From contig NW_003314347.1 in NCBI RefSeq assembly GCF_000143415.4, forward strand, positions 705,438-769,437: a stretch of DNA of 64,000 bases. Direction: 5' to 3'. Each line of letters opens with the position of its first letter. Position 1 is the first letter of the stretch. Below are positions 49,468 through 59,678 of the stretch, piece after piece. The position numbers and the translations under genes were made by a program. The notes under the pieces are model-generated. The model did no database searches and had not been told where the DNA came from. It saw only the letters and a program-made list of their open reading frames with translations. This stretch comes from Selaginella moellendorffii. Its lineage: Eukaryota > Streptophyta > Lycopodiopsida > Selaginellales > Selaginellaceae.

Positions 49468-51294
49468 ATGGCAGCGGCAGCTAGCGATTCTGATGTGGGG
49501 TCTCAAGATCATGTAGATTACAATTACCAGCCATCGCCAGATGATGTTTCTTCACAGCAGCAACAAGTTCTAGGTGATGTAGAGATGGGTGGAGAGAGCA
49601 GTGAACCAGGTTTGTGTTTATCTTGATAAACCAGAATTGAATCACTTTTCTTTCCAGGATCTGAGCACCTTACACAGCTTAGTGCTTCAGGTACTTAGTC
49701 TATTCCAATACAGTGCTTTACAGCTTAACAAATAGGTGTACAAGAAGACTTTAAACAGCCGGTACAGCCGTTACATTTCCAAAGTCCCTTTGCTATTTTA
49801 GCAGGTACTGGCACTTGGCTTTTTTGCTCCATAAACCTTCTCTGTGGCCAGATCCAGGTGCTCAGACACAAACTTCTAGCCAAGTGCCCCGTGGGATTAT
49901 AGGAGGTACTACTCAATTTTAGAATTTTTTTTTTAGTTATGGGTTTGTAACGGGCTTTTTTAGCTAAGCGCAAATTATATAGCATTCAAGACCCTGGCAT
50001 ATGGAATATGATTGCTTCTTCTGAGGAAACACAATATGCATGTGTTCATATTGCGGATCTACAGCTCCATTCAGGTGGTGAGCCGCTTCTTATATATGTA
50101 TTATCTCGGTACGGCAGTTATGATTTCCAACATGAGATCCACTCAACAAGCATGGCATCAACATCAAGGTTCCTTAATATCGATTTCACTGACAGCTACG
50201 GCATGCACCTTGCGACAGCTTCAATGGCAGCCAACGCTGCTGACAAATACAGCCACCTTTTCAAGCCATCTAACTGGCTGTGTATTCAACACTACAAAGT
50301 CAGAGCTAAAAATCCGAAGTATCATTTGGGGCTCCATCGTCTCTCAGTAGATATTTCTATGGCCACACATGTTCGAGCATGGCCAGAGAAGGCTCCTCCA
50401 GTGCTTGATTTTGTCAGACCATCAGACATTGTTCCACTGAGTCAGTTTGCAGTGGATGCTTCTGCTTATACTTCTTCAACGGTTGCTGCGGCAATCACTG
50501 GTGTAGATCAAACGCCTAACACTACAAACATCATATTCATTGCTGATGATCCTGAAGCTGAAAACACCTATAAGGTATTTGTAATATTTTGACTAGATTT
50601 TTTGGTGAACTTCAAATATAGGTGCATGTGCTGGGTGATATGGACCATGTCTATCATGAGCTCAAATCATCATGGTTTGCTGGGGACATGCCAAGTCGTA
50701 TTTTCTACAATCTCCGAGGAACTAAAGATAAAAATGTGTTCAGGATTGCACCCTCGACTATTGTCTTGAAAATTCCTGACGATACACCTTGGGATCATAT
50801 ACAAAAGCAGTTGCACTCTGTCTCATTCATATATGGAAAGAACTTCTTTGGGGTACGTCTCTCTTGATGTATACCAGCCGTTCAGAACACATGTTTTGTC
50901 AATAGGTGCATGGCCATTTCATCCCTGAAAACCCTCGAGCAATCTCTGTTTGTTGCGGCTGCCATGTTTGCAAAAAGTTTAGGGTCGAGAAACAAACGCG
51001 AGATATTGGTTGGTGCCACCATTGCAAGAACGAACGAACGTTTTTTCAAACTTTGCGGGTCCATGGCAAATTCTATCCAGATACTGGCCACCCCCAAGAT
51101 GTTTGCATGGAGGACACTTATATAGACCAAGCATATGGTCTCACTCCTGGCCAGTTTCTAAGAATGTTCACCTCTACTCGAATGCCTGAGGCAATCAAAC
51201 TTTTGGAGACAAAGAAGCCACCAACAGGCCACTTCTTATTTTCGACTGGTGCCGATCAAAGCTCACCAAAAGTTATTGCATTCAAGGCTGATTA
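49468..51294 (+). CDS. Helitron-encoded RPA-like single-strand DNA-binding protein (probable)
   Basis: Multi-exon gene inside the large Helitron. The ATG at 49468 opens a Gln/Ser-rich start (SDVGSQDHVDYNYQPSPDDV). Several small exons with GT-AG joins follow to about 49,915, then exons at about 49,989-50,575, 50,622-50,852 and 50,907-51,294. The middle part is beta-rich (VHIADLQLHSGGEPLLIYVL, TSRFLNIDF). The C-terminal part holds a C4 zinc-ribbon pattern, VCCGCHVCKKF then GWCHHCKNE, placed like that of the RPA70 C-terminal OB fold. Plant Helitrons often carry an RPA1-like gene thought to protect single-stranded transposition intermediates. The fold is inferred from the motif and the context; I cannot exclude an unrelated zinc-ribbon protein. 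The frame looks intact. Confidence 0.55.
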
Positions 51295-51425
51295 GAGTAC
51301 TGTGCACTTTTATTTCCTGTTCCAGTGTGCTTTCATTTCCTGTTCCCGTGTGCTTTCATTTTCTGTTTGTATTGTCTATGTACAGAAAATGTATTGTCTA
51401 TAAGCTTGCTGCATAGTTGTTTTTA

Positions 51426-52236
51426 TTACAACCTCAAAGTCTCTTGCAAGACTCTCTGGAATGCGAGCTTCCCAATCGCTGCACTGCCCCACTGCTTGCG
51501 GCAGGCCAGCAACGTCATCATGTCACGAAGCTGGGCTTGAAAGGCATCGTCCGCCACATCCAGAGCTTCCTGGATTGCTGCCTTGCACAAGGCTGTAACT
51601 TGCGTTAGACCAACAAAAACATTTTTTTTCAGGAAACTTACGTGCATGCCGTGCTCATCAATGTAAGATGACCTTCATGCAATGGATTAAAATCACCGGA
51701 AAGAACGACCCTTCTGCCGATTCTACAGTCTTTGCTACCTGTATCACAACTTATGAAAAAACTAACCACTGAGCAAATTTCGAAGTACCTTCACCAGGAT
51801 AATCGACCATGCAGACATTTCCATGTATTAGCTGCTCGAGCTCTTCGTCCTCTGTGTAATTCAGCCTAGAGTCTCGAATTTCTTCCTCAGGGCTCTTGAA
51901 TTCTCCCGGTACCGTATTTCCAATCTCACAAATGTCAACCATAGCCTGGACATAAATCAAAAGTTTGGGCGAACTGAAAAGCCTGGTCATAAAAATCATA
52001 ACCTTGAACAGGGGCTGACTGGATAGACAATCCTCTCCAAAACAATCTCTATATCCCTGGAGATGAGAAAAACAATCGATTAAATTCGTTGCTGTAAATA
52101 CACAAGACCTGTGATCTCCTCGCTTGGGACTCCCAGTTGTCCCAAGCGATTTACCTATTTTCTCGCAGTACCTGGCACTTGGTCTTGAAGAAGATGACAT
52201 GGGCGGACCAAGAGCTACACTTGCTATGGATGCCAT
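51426..52236 (-). pseudogene. Captured multi-exon host gene, unidentified
   Basis: On the minus strand a start MASIASVALGPPMSSSSRPS at 52236, possibly a plastid transit peptide, is followed by exons encoding GYRDCFGEDCLSSQPLFK, then AMVDICEIGNTVPGEF and LNYTEDEELEQLIHGNV. A last piece ends at 51426 (VTALCKAAIQEALDVADDAF, LRDMMTLLACRKQWGSAAIG). Introns have good boundaries and small size. A whole small gene may have been captured. I do not recognise it. Part could still be expressed, so calling it a pseudogene is cautious. Confidence 0.4.
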
Positions 52237-52249
52237 GATTGGCAGTGAA

Positions 52250-52850
52250 GGCTCAGCTGTAATGTAACATCACCTGTCGGAATGTAACAGCTGCTCCAAT
52301 TCTTTCCTCACGTCCTTGATCTAAACAAGCAAACTGAAATGCTCAGGAACTTAAAAAGCTCTCCAATCAAACCTTTGCAGCTCCATACATACGCACCCCG
52401 TCAAAGACCCGAGAATAAAACCAGTAAGAATCTTTGCAGAAAATAAGCCATTGTTTTGTTCTCTGACTTTCACGAATTTACCGCGCCGTTTGCAACCTGC
52501 TGATGAAGGGAATCGGACGTTATGACTCTGATCTTGGGGCAGCCGTCGTCTCTCAACAAGTAGACCTGCCGAAAGATATCAGTCAAAGCGGAAATTTATG
52601 TAGCCATGATGCAGGAATCATCTAAAGTACCTCACGCTTGATCCATGAATCGGCGCAAGCGTCGGCCGCAAACACGATGTCAACACTGCAGAAACAAAGC
52701 GTAATCAAATCCCAGAGGACAAAAAAAGAAACCAAAAGGAATAGGAAGAAGTCGAGTGGAGTCTACCTTGCTCTGGATTCTCTGTGTGATGGCAGACCCG
52801 ATTCCTTTGCATCAAAAACAACCACCACTTTCATTCCTGCGAGCTAGAAC
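52250..52850 (-). pseudogene. Captured NYN-domain (YacP-like) gene fragment
   Basis: Exons read in order GMKVVVVFDAKESGLPSHRE (about 52,835-52,770), VDIVFAADACADSWIKRE (about 52,685-52,632) and VYLLRDDGCPKIRVITSDSL (about 52,567-52,485), then VRKELEQLLHSD near 52,300. The Asp-rich motif FDAKESG, the CADSWI element and VITSD are those of the plant NYN/YacP-like RNase family (PIN-like fold). The N-terminal VDGYN motif is absent. Intact introns show that genomic DNA was captured. The fragment lies antisense to the Helitron's own genes. Confidence 0.75.
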
Positions 52851-52904
52851 GAGGGCTGCGGTTATAAAGAAGAGAAAACAAAACAAGAGATACCTCTTGC
52901 TGCG

Positions 52905-53060
52905 CTGAAGGTGCAGTTTAGTATCAAGCCTGACCCGAATCAGTTACATGGAACTTTTTCTTACCACGCTAGAAGCCATCGGTCTTTTCCAGCAGCAGCG
53001 CGTCCACTCTCCTTGATGTGCACAGCGATTCGAGCGGCGGCCTCAAACTCCAGATTCTTG
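52905..53060 (-). pseudogene. Unidentified captured fragment, copy C (joined to RCL1 end)
   Basis: Bases 52,960-53,060 repeat the ARIAVHIKESGRAAAGKDRW-coding exon and its donor. Bases 52,910-52,935 continue with the sequence of 25,500-25,525, part of RCL1 (VQFSIKPDP). The two pieces are adjacent here because about 100 bases present in the element at 25 kb are missing. The copy is inverted relative to that element. Confidence 0.7.
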
Positions 53061-53189
53061 AGCTATGGCAACAAGCCTGACATCGCTGTAGCTAGGGCAA
53101 CGACACCTCGCAATGCCCTAGAAATCCCGCTCACCCAAAAGCGCCAGATCCAATCCGTCACACTTTTTTTGCTAAATCTCATGATAACC

Positions 53190-53625
53190 TATGGGGGGTA
53201 ACTGTAAAGGTTATTTCTTTAACCACGTGTTAGTGAATAATCGCGCTGATGTTTGCTCCCGGCCAATGGGAGGCGGCCAAGCCGTGTGTGGCGGGAGAAA
53301 AAGGCCCAGCAACACGTGGCACATGCAAAGTGTTGACCGGAGATTGCTGCTCCACGCGTCACTCCGGGCAGCATCAAGTCCGTCGCGGCCCTTGGAGCGT
53401 GCTGTGGATCGGGCAGGATCAAGTAGGTCGCGGCCCTTGGAGCGTGCTGTGGATCGCGATTTCCTCCCGTGGGTAAGCAAATCCACTCCCAAATCGTTGC
53501 TGTTGGCTGGGATTCGAGCTTAATCGTGTCGTGATCCAGCTTGGTTTTGTTTTGTATGTTTTTCTAGGGTTTTTGAGACGGCGAGAGAGCCCCTGCTGCT
53601 GCTGCTGATTCACGATCCAAATCGG
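53190..53625 (+). repeat. Second copy of the Helitron 5' module
   Basis: Matches 47,493-47,885 closely (from GGGGGGTAACTGTAAA through ATTCACGATCCAAATCG), with substitutions and a 45-bp tandem duplication. The first 66 bases of the true 5' end are absent, so this copy probably cannot serve as a start of transfer. It lies about 300 bases before the Rep/helicase gene. Confidence 0.9.
53366..53455. repeat. 45-bp tandem duplication
   Basis: GGGCA(G)CATCAAGT...GCTGTGGATC at 53366-53410 is repeated at 53411-53455 with three changes. The corresponding stretch at 47,675-47,719 occurs once. Confidence 0.9.
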
Positions 53626-53921
53626 AGGCGCTCTATCAATGCTGGTGTCTTTGCTCCTGAGAACCCCATCGTAAGTTGTTATTTGTGAGGAGTTCCATCA
53701 AAGCAAGGTATTTGTGGTGCATAGAATTGAGCTAGAAAAAATGTAAGTCTTGCGAGAAGACACTGTATAAGGTAACACACGTCAATCTGCTCTTTTTTGG
53801 CATCACCCGATTGCATCGAAAAGGTTAGTTTTTATGCTGTCCATAACCCTCAGTAAATATCTTTTCCTTTCTATCTGCCCTAATATCTGATCTCCATTTC
53901 CAAAAGAAACTGTTGAAAATA

Positions 53922-56900
53922 ATGTCACGCCTTCGACATGTACTGAATGCTATTCGACACAGACATACACATCCCACGTACAATGATAATGTTGAAGCCA
54001 CTAACCAGCACCAGCATACATATAGCTTTTACAACACTAATATTCAAGAGGATACAGAGTATCAACATCAAACAAATCTTAATAATCACACTGAACAGCA
54101 ATCAATTTCCAATTCCTATTTGCCCCCTTCACCTCAGATTCGCAACAGACTTGCTAGCAATTACCTATATAATGATACATCTATTTTGACATTGAATATA
54201 GGCCCCTTATCATATATTTGTAAATATTGTCATGCCTCACACTTTGCCGATGAGAACAAGTCTATTTGTTGCCAGAGTGGACAAGTCTACCTGCCTCCAA
54301 TACTTCCATTACCACCTTTTCTGTATTCTGTATATAACTCACACAAACACTCTAATTTCAAGAGTAATATAAGACAATATAATAGTGCACTTGCTTTTGC
54401 GTCTATGGGAGCTAGCATTGATACTTTTACGGGTCATGGTCCATACTGCTATAGAATTCATGGACAAATCTATCACAAAATTATGCCACAACATCCTTCA
54501 GTACATCAAAATCCAAGCTACAGTCAATTGTACATGCTAGACTCCAATGAGGCTACTGATATCAGAAAACAAAACCCTTTTAACATTAACTGTGATTATA
54601 ATTTACTACTTCAACTAGATACGATACTTCGATATATTAATCCATATGCACAAGCTTTTAGAATGATGTATGAATTGGAACAGGAAAATATTTCAAGAAC
54701 TATTATTTCTGGTAGCAATTTACGTGGAGTTTATATGCTTATTAAAAATGAAGGCACAGACCATCGTCGATATAATACTCCACAAACTAATGATGTTGCA
54801 ATAGTTTTCCAAAGTGAAGATGGTGTGCCACCTTTTGACCGTGAAATATGTATTCATCCAAAATCATCAGAACCACAACATATATCTATTTTAAATGCTA
54901 ATTGTGATCCTATGGTTTATCCATTACTTTTTCCATATGGAGATAGAGCTTGGCATGACAAGCTTTCTTCTAACAAGCATGTAACACTCCTTCAATATTA
55001 TGCTTATCGTTTGTCCAAAAGAGATTCAACATTATCAACCTCTACAATTACATATGACCAAATTTTACATGCTGGAAAACTCACCCAACAATATATTGTA
55101 GATGCCTATGTTAAAATTGAAAGCAACAATTTACAATACTATAGATCTAATCAAAAAAATATGAGAGTTGATTTTTATACAGGTTTGATGGATTATGTTG
55201 CTGGAAAAGCTGCTGATGCAAATGCTCGACCAGGAAAAATTGTTATTTTACCTTCTACTTTTACAGGAAGCCCCAGAGCTATGCAACAAAATTACCAAGA
55301 TGCTATGGCAATTGTAACAAAACACTCAAAACCTGATATTTTCATAACTTTCACTTGCAACCCTAAAAGGCCTGAGATATTACAAAATCTACACCCTAAT
55401 GAAGGACCTGAAGATCGACCTGATTTAGTTGCTAGGGTTTTTAACATGAAGCTAAAATATTTTCTCTATGATATTACACAAAATAATATCTTTGGAAGAT
55501 GTATTGCATTTATATATGTCATTGAGTTCCAAAAAAGAGGTTTGCCTCATTGTCATTTCCTAGGCATATTAGATAATGAAAGTAAAATTAAAGACCGTGA
55601 TACTATTGACCAATATGTATCTGCTCAATTACCTGACCCTTTATCAGAGCCCGAACTATTTGAAATAATCACATCACATATGATACATGGTCCATGTGGA
55701 TTACTAAATTCTCAAAGTCCATGTATGGAAAACAAAAAATGCTCCAAAAACTATCCCAAAAACTTCAATGACGGGACTACATACTGTGTGGATGGATACC
55801 CAGAATATTTTAGGCCAAACAATGGTCGCACCTTCCTTAAAAATGATGTTCCAATTGATAACAGATGGATTGTCCCATATAATAAATATTTATGTAAAAA
55901 ATACAAGGCCCATATAAATATAGAAATATGTGCATCAATTAAAAGTATTAAGTATCTTTTTCAATATGTTTATAAAGGATATGATTGTGCAACCATTCAA
56001 GTCCAAACAGCTACTCAATCTGCAAACGTATTAAACTGGGATGAAATCACGAATTTTATAAATACTCGATACATTTCAGCACCGGAAGCTATTTGGAGGA
56101 TATTTAAATTTAAAATGCATGGACGCTCACACCCTATAATACGTCTGCCCGTACATCTTCCTGACTTCCAAAATGTGTATTTTACAGAAGGCTCGGAGCA
56201 CAATGCTTTGCAAAGAGCAACACGTAATGGAACAATGCTAACAAAATGGTTCGAACTCAATATTCATGATCTGAATGCAAGACAATATACCTATGTTGAA
56301 ATACCTTTACATTATGTTTTCAATAAATCTGTTAATGTATGGCAACGTCGAAAAAAAAAAAAGGTTATTCCTCGACTATACTCAGTATCTCCTCTAAATA
56401 CCGAGTTGTACCATTTACGTATTATTCTTCTTCATAAAAGAGGAGCAACATCCTTCGACAATATTAAAATAGTTAATGATGTAACTTACCGAAGCTTTCA
56501 ACAAACTGCTGTTGCTATGGGTCTTCTTGATGATGACAACGAGTGGTATAATTGTTTACAAGAAGCATGTAATTTTCAAATGCCTACACAATTGCGTCAA
56601 CTCTTTACTTTCATATGTATTTTTTGCAATCCACAAGACCCACCATATCTTTGGGATGTTTTTAAGGATCAGCTCTCTGAAGATTTTAGTAGAACAAATA
56701 TTATATGCAGATATAAACTTGCTCTAATAGACATTAACTCAAGAATGAAAATACATGGTAAAACAAATCAATCATACAATTTACCTATCCCAATCCTAAA
56801 TACCTCAATTCAACCAATACCAAATTGCAACCATTCATATACAGAAATTTACCATTATATTGCAAACTTGAATGTTGAACAATTAACTATATTCAATGAA

Positions 56901-58262
56901 ATTGTTAATATTGTCGAGTGCCCGACCGATACCAATCGTTTTATTTTTATTGATGGCCCTGGTGGTACTGGCAAAACATATTTATTAAATACAATGGTAA
57001 AATATTTTGAGTTCTACAATAAAAAAGTGGTTTGTATGGCATGGACAGGCATTGCAAGCACACTACTACACAATGGACAAACATCCCATACAACTTTTAA
57101 GTTACCAGTTCCAATTAATGATACATCTGTTTCTGGTTTAACACCTAATAACAATGCCGGTAGATCTATGAAAGCAATACAAGTGCTTATTTGGGATGAA
57201 ATTAGTATGGTTCATACACTTGCCTTTTCAGCTGTCGACCGCTGCCTACGAGACTTAAAACAAAATAATTCTCCATTCGGTGGCATTGTTATTGTTACAA
57301 GTGGTGACTTCCGTCAAACATTACCAGTTGTCCCACACAGTCATCGAGCACAAATTGTTTCCACATCTGTAAGAATGAATAGTCTATGGAATTTATTTAG
57401 AAAGTTTCAATTGCAAACAAATATGCGGCTTGGCCCCAAGTTCCCAGATTGGGCAGAATGGCTATTAAAAGTCGGTGATGGAAATAATTACACACAAAAC
57501 TCTATTTTACCACTTGATTCTATCCTTCTTCCTTCAGAACTAATTAGAAGTACCTCTATTACTGATTTCGTATTCCCATGTATCGAAGATATTTCAAATG
57601 TTCAAATTGCAGCAAATAGAGCCATTTTAACACCTCTCAATGATGATACATTTCCAATTAACAACAACATCATCTCTCAATTACTAGGTCCACCTCAAAC
57701 TTATACTAGCATTGACTCTGTTGATGTTGAACACCCTGAAGATTTCCCGATTGAATTTCTAAACTCTATCACTCCCTCTGGACTACCACCACACAAATTG
57801 ATACTAAAAGAAGGTTGTATAGTTATTCTTTTGAGAAATATGTCTCCAACAATTGGATTATGCAATGGAACTCGACTAATGGTCAAAAGAACTTCACCTA
57901 AAGTTTTGGACTGTGAAATAATTACAGGTGAATTTAAAGGTACTAGAACTTTTATCCCACGCATTAACTTAACACCCTCTGATTCAGATGTTCCATTCCA
58001 TATGTCTCGAAAACAATTTCCTCTTCGTCTTGGATACTGCTTAACAATTTCAAAATGCCAAGGTCAAACATTTGATCGTGTAGGCATCTACTTACCTCAG
58101 CCAGTCTTTACCCATGGGCAGCTCTATGTTGCACTCTCAAGATGCACATCACCACAACAACTTGCAATTCGAGTTGACACAACTCATATACAAGGCCGCT
58201 TAATTCCATTCAATTCATCAACATTCACCATCAATACTGTATATAAAGAAGCTTTATATTAA
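53922..58262 (+). CDS. Helitron Rep/helicase transposase (RepHel)
   Basis: Uninterrupted frame of 1446 codons from the first ATG at 53922. An N-terminal zinc finger is at about residues 100-120 (CKYCHASHFADENKSICCQS). The Helitron-like N domain is at about 360-430 (LLQYYAYRLSKRDS, LTQQYIVDAYVKIE). The HUH nuclease has RGLPHCHFLGIL (His-Cys-His) and the tyrosine motif YLFQYVYKGYD. The C-terminal third is a Pif1-type SF1 helicase: FIDGPGGTGKTYLLNTM (Walker A), IWDEISMVH (Walker B), TSGDFRQTLPVV, and SKCQGQTFDRVGIYLPQPVF to LYVALSRC. It nicks and transfers one strand by rolling-circle-like replication. Length and every motif are normal and no stop interrupts it. The gene is strikingly AT-rich compared with host genes, which suggests a foreign or long-independent history. 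Confidence 0.95.
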   Translation: MSRLRHVLNAIRHRHTHPTYNDNVEATNQHQHTYSFYNTNIQEDTEYQHQTNLNNHTEQQSISNSYLPPSPQIRNRLASNYLYNDTSILTLNIGPLSYICKYCHASHFADENKSICCQSGQVYLPPILPLPPFLYSVYNSHKHSNFKSNIRQYNSALAFASMGASIDTFTGHGPYCYRIHGQIYHKIMPQHPSVHQNPSYSQLYMLDSNEATDIRKQNPFNINCDYNLLLQLDTILRYINPYAQAFRMMYELEQENISRTIISGSNLRGVYMLIKNEGTDHRRYNTPQTNDVAIVFQSEDGVPPFDREICIHPKSSEPQHISILNANCDPMVYPLLFPYGDRAWHDKLSSNKHVTLLQYYAYRLSKRDSTLSTSTITYDQILHAGKLTQQYIVDAYVKIESNNLQYYRSNQKNMRVDFYTGLMDYVAGKAADANARPGKIVILPSTFTGSPRAMQQNYQDAMAIVTKHSKPDIFITFTCNPKRPEILQNLHPNEGPEDRPDLVARVFNMKLKYFLYDITQNNIFGRCIAFIYVIEFQKRGLPHCHFLGILDNESKIKDRDTIDQYVSAQLPDPLSEPELFEIITSHMIHGPCGLLNSQSPCMENKKCSKNYPKNFNDGTTYCVDGYPEYFRPNNGRTFLKNDVPIDNRWIVPYNKYLCKKYKAHINIEICASIKSIKYLFQYVYKGYDCATIQVQTATQSANVLNWDEITNFINTRYISAPEAIWRIFKFKMHGRSHPIIRLPVHLPDFQNVYFTEGSEHNALQRATRNGTMLTKWFELNIHDLNARQYTYVEIPLHYVFNKSVNVWQRRKKKKVIPRLYSVSPLNTELYHLRIILLHKRGATSFDNIKIVNDVTYRSFQQTAVAMGLLDDDNEWYNCLQEACNFQMPTQLRQLFTFICIFCNPQDPPYLWDVFKDQLSEDFSRTNIICRYKLALIDINSRMKIHGKTNQSYNLPIPILNTSIQPIPNCNHSYTEIYHYIANLNVEQLTIFNEIVNIVECPTDTNRFIFIDGPGGTGKTYLLNTMVKYFEFYNKKVVCMAWTGIASTLLHNGQTSHTTFKLPVPINDTSVSGLTPNNNAGRSMKAIQVLIWDEISMVHTLAFSAVDRCLRDLKQNNSPFGGIVIVTSGDFRQTLPVVPHSHRAQIVSTSVRMNSLWNLFRKFQLQTNMRLGPKFPDWAEWLLKVGDGNNYTQNSILPLDSILLPSELIRSTSITDFVFPCIEDISNVQIAANRAILTPLNDDTFPINNNIISQLLGPPQTYTSIDSVDVEHPEDFPIEFLNSITPSGLPPHKLILKEGCIVILLRNMSPTIGLCNGTRLMVKRTSPKVLDCEIITGEFKGTRTFIPRINLTPSDSDVPFHMSRKQFPLRLGYCLTISKCQGQTFDRVGIYLPQPVFTHGQLYVALSRCTSPQQLAIRVDTTHIQGRLIPFNSSTFTINTVYKEALY

Positions 58263-58460
58263 CTAACTCCTGTCCTACTACACTTTAAAACATAAAAACA
58301 AACTACAATAAACTTTGTTTGTTTTTTAATTTTCCCTATGGCCCAATGGATAACAATAGACTGGTGCTAAAAATAAAAGAATCATTTCACAAGGAAATTG
58401 TGAGATGTGAGCAAATTCTCACAAAGATATGTTAGTAAGTTTGAGAGGCTTTGCCAACTA

Positions 58461-58486
58461 CCCAGCATTGGCTGGGCAAGTACTAG
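58461..58486 (+). other. Helitron 3' terminus: hairpin and CTAG
   Basis: CCCAGC-ATTG-GCTGGG, a perfect six-base stem, lies ten bases from the CTAG end and is followed by T. This is the rolling-circle terminator of Helitrons. The stem is mismatched at the ends of the two small elements. Confidence 0.93.
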
Positions 58487-59678
58487 TTTTATTATAAGTG
58501 GTAGAACAGTAATTTCCATAATCACCCGGATTTTTGCTGACAACTTCACTCTTTCGATTCGATTTCTTTGCTCGGGATGCGGCGATGGGAGGAGACGCTA
58601 CCGAACAAGGAACAGTACCTGATGGCGAGGAAAGTTGCAATGTTGAAGATCTTTGCAGACGGGTTGATGGCTTACAGGTGAGGCGACACTATCCTTGAGA
58701 GGAAGGGATATATTCGAAGGAGCATGGTCAAAATGCAGCTTTTCAACAAAGCGGTCCCAGCGTTCGAGAGTTTCTCGACGACACGAAAAGTTCTACCACG
58801 GATCAGGACAAACGTGTTCTGGAGACTCTGGAGTCGAGGCTGAAGAGCGTCTTGACAGTGATAGCAGCCGGAGCTTCATGCTGTAAGTTGGCCCGAGTTT
58901 CGGAAGTCTGGCACCCGAGACTCCGGGCTCGTGCTATGGAGACTGACTTTCCGGAACCCATGCCATGCATCTTCAAGCTCACTAGCAATGGTTCCAGTGT
59001 TCAGCGAAGACACTTTTACGTGCACCGTCTTCTGGATCTTCCGGAGAAGCATCAAAAGCCGCATGAAGTTCGATACTGTGGAGTCTGGATTCCAGTCATG
59101 GCTCGACTTCCATGGAAGCAATGGCCTTGAGCGAGAGAGGCTCGTTTTGCTGAATTCGTAATCAAAGCGGAGCTCGGGATTCTCGAAAGTTGGAGCAGAA
59201 GACGAGCCAGGAGGAAAATGGCTAAGCATCGTCTCTAAGGTGGAGATGGCTTGCCTCCCAGCACAATGAAACTCTTGGAGCTTCGGCAATGCCATAGTCT
59301 TCCTTGCTTGTATCTAAAGTTCGTTTCTTTGTTCTCCAGCAGCCGAGTAGCATACTCGCTTCAAGCTGCCGGTTTTGAATCGCCATCGACAGGCCAATGC
59401 ACAAGCTCTATCCAGTGATCATCCACCTGGCCATAACTCTCGCAAGATTCCTCGGAGATCGCGGCGATCTTCACTCGCGTGATTGCTAAAACTTTCACTG
59501 CTACAAGAGCTCAGTAAATCTCATAGCGAGAAAGAGGTGGTAAAGCGAACAAAGTCATCACAAGCTGGGGAAGAAAATCCAGGAGAAGAAAGAGGAGTAC
59601 CGCTGCTTTAGAGGAGGATGAGGGCTTTCAATCGACGGGTGGAGCGTAGGAGCTCCACCCGAGAGAGTTCCATCACCA
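58487..59678. other. Weakly coding region, no recognised gene
   Basis: A plus-strand stretch from 58,576 (RWEETLPNKEQYLMARKVAM) reads into a GTGAGG donor-like site, and a later plus-strand frame at 58,852-59,130 contains LARVSEVWHPRLRARAM. On the minus strand 58,876-59,295 is also open. The two strands cannot both be coding. It may be a decayed gene whose continuity was lost before or after the Helitron insertion. The final 200 bases are the 3' flank of the cytochrome b5 gene. Confidence 0.35.

Larger units (their letters stand above)
47427..58486 (+). mobile_element. Helitron, about 11 kb, with intact Rep/helicase gene and captured genes
   Basis: The 5' end reads A|TCTACTACTATAAGG, close to the plant Helitron start. 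The 3' end is a perfect hairpin CCCAGC-ATTG-GCTGGG (58461-58476), ten bases, CTAG, then T at 58487. In between lie a PPR fragment, coiled-coil fragments, an RPA-like gene on the plus strand, minus-strand host gene pieces including an NYN domain, a second copy of the 5' module (53,190-53,625), and a full-length Rep/helicase frame. Both ends and the transposase are present, so the element could be autonomous. The repeated 5' module suggests a composite formed from two related Helitrons. Its 5' GCCGTCCGAT and 3' hairpin are shared with the small elements at 9.4 and 25.0 kb, which it may mobilise. Confidence 0.85.
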
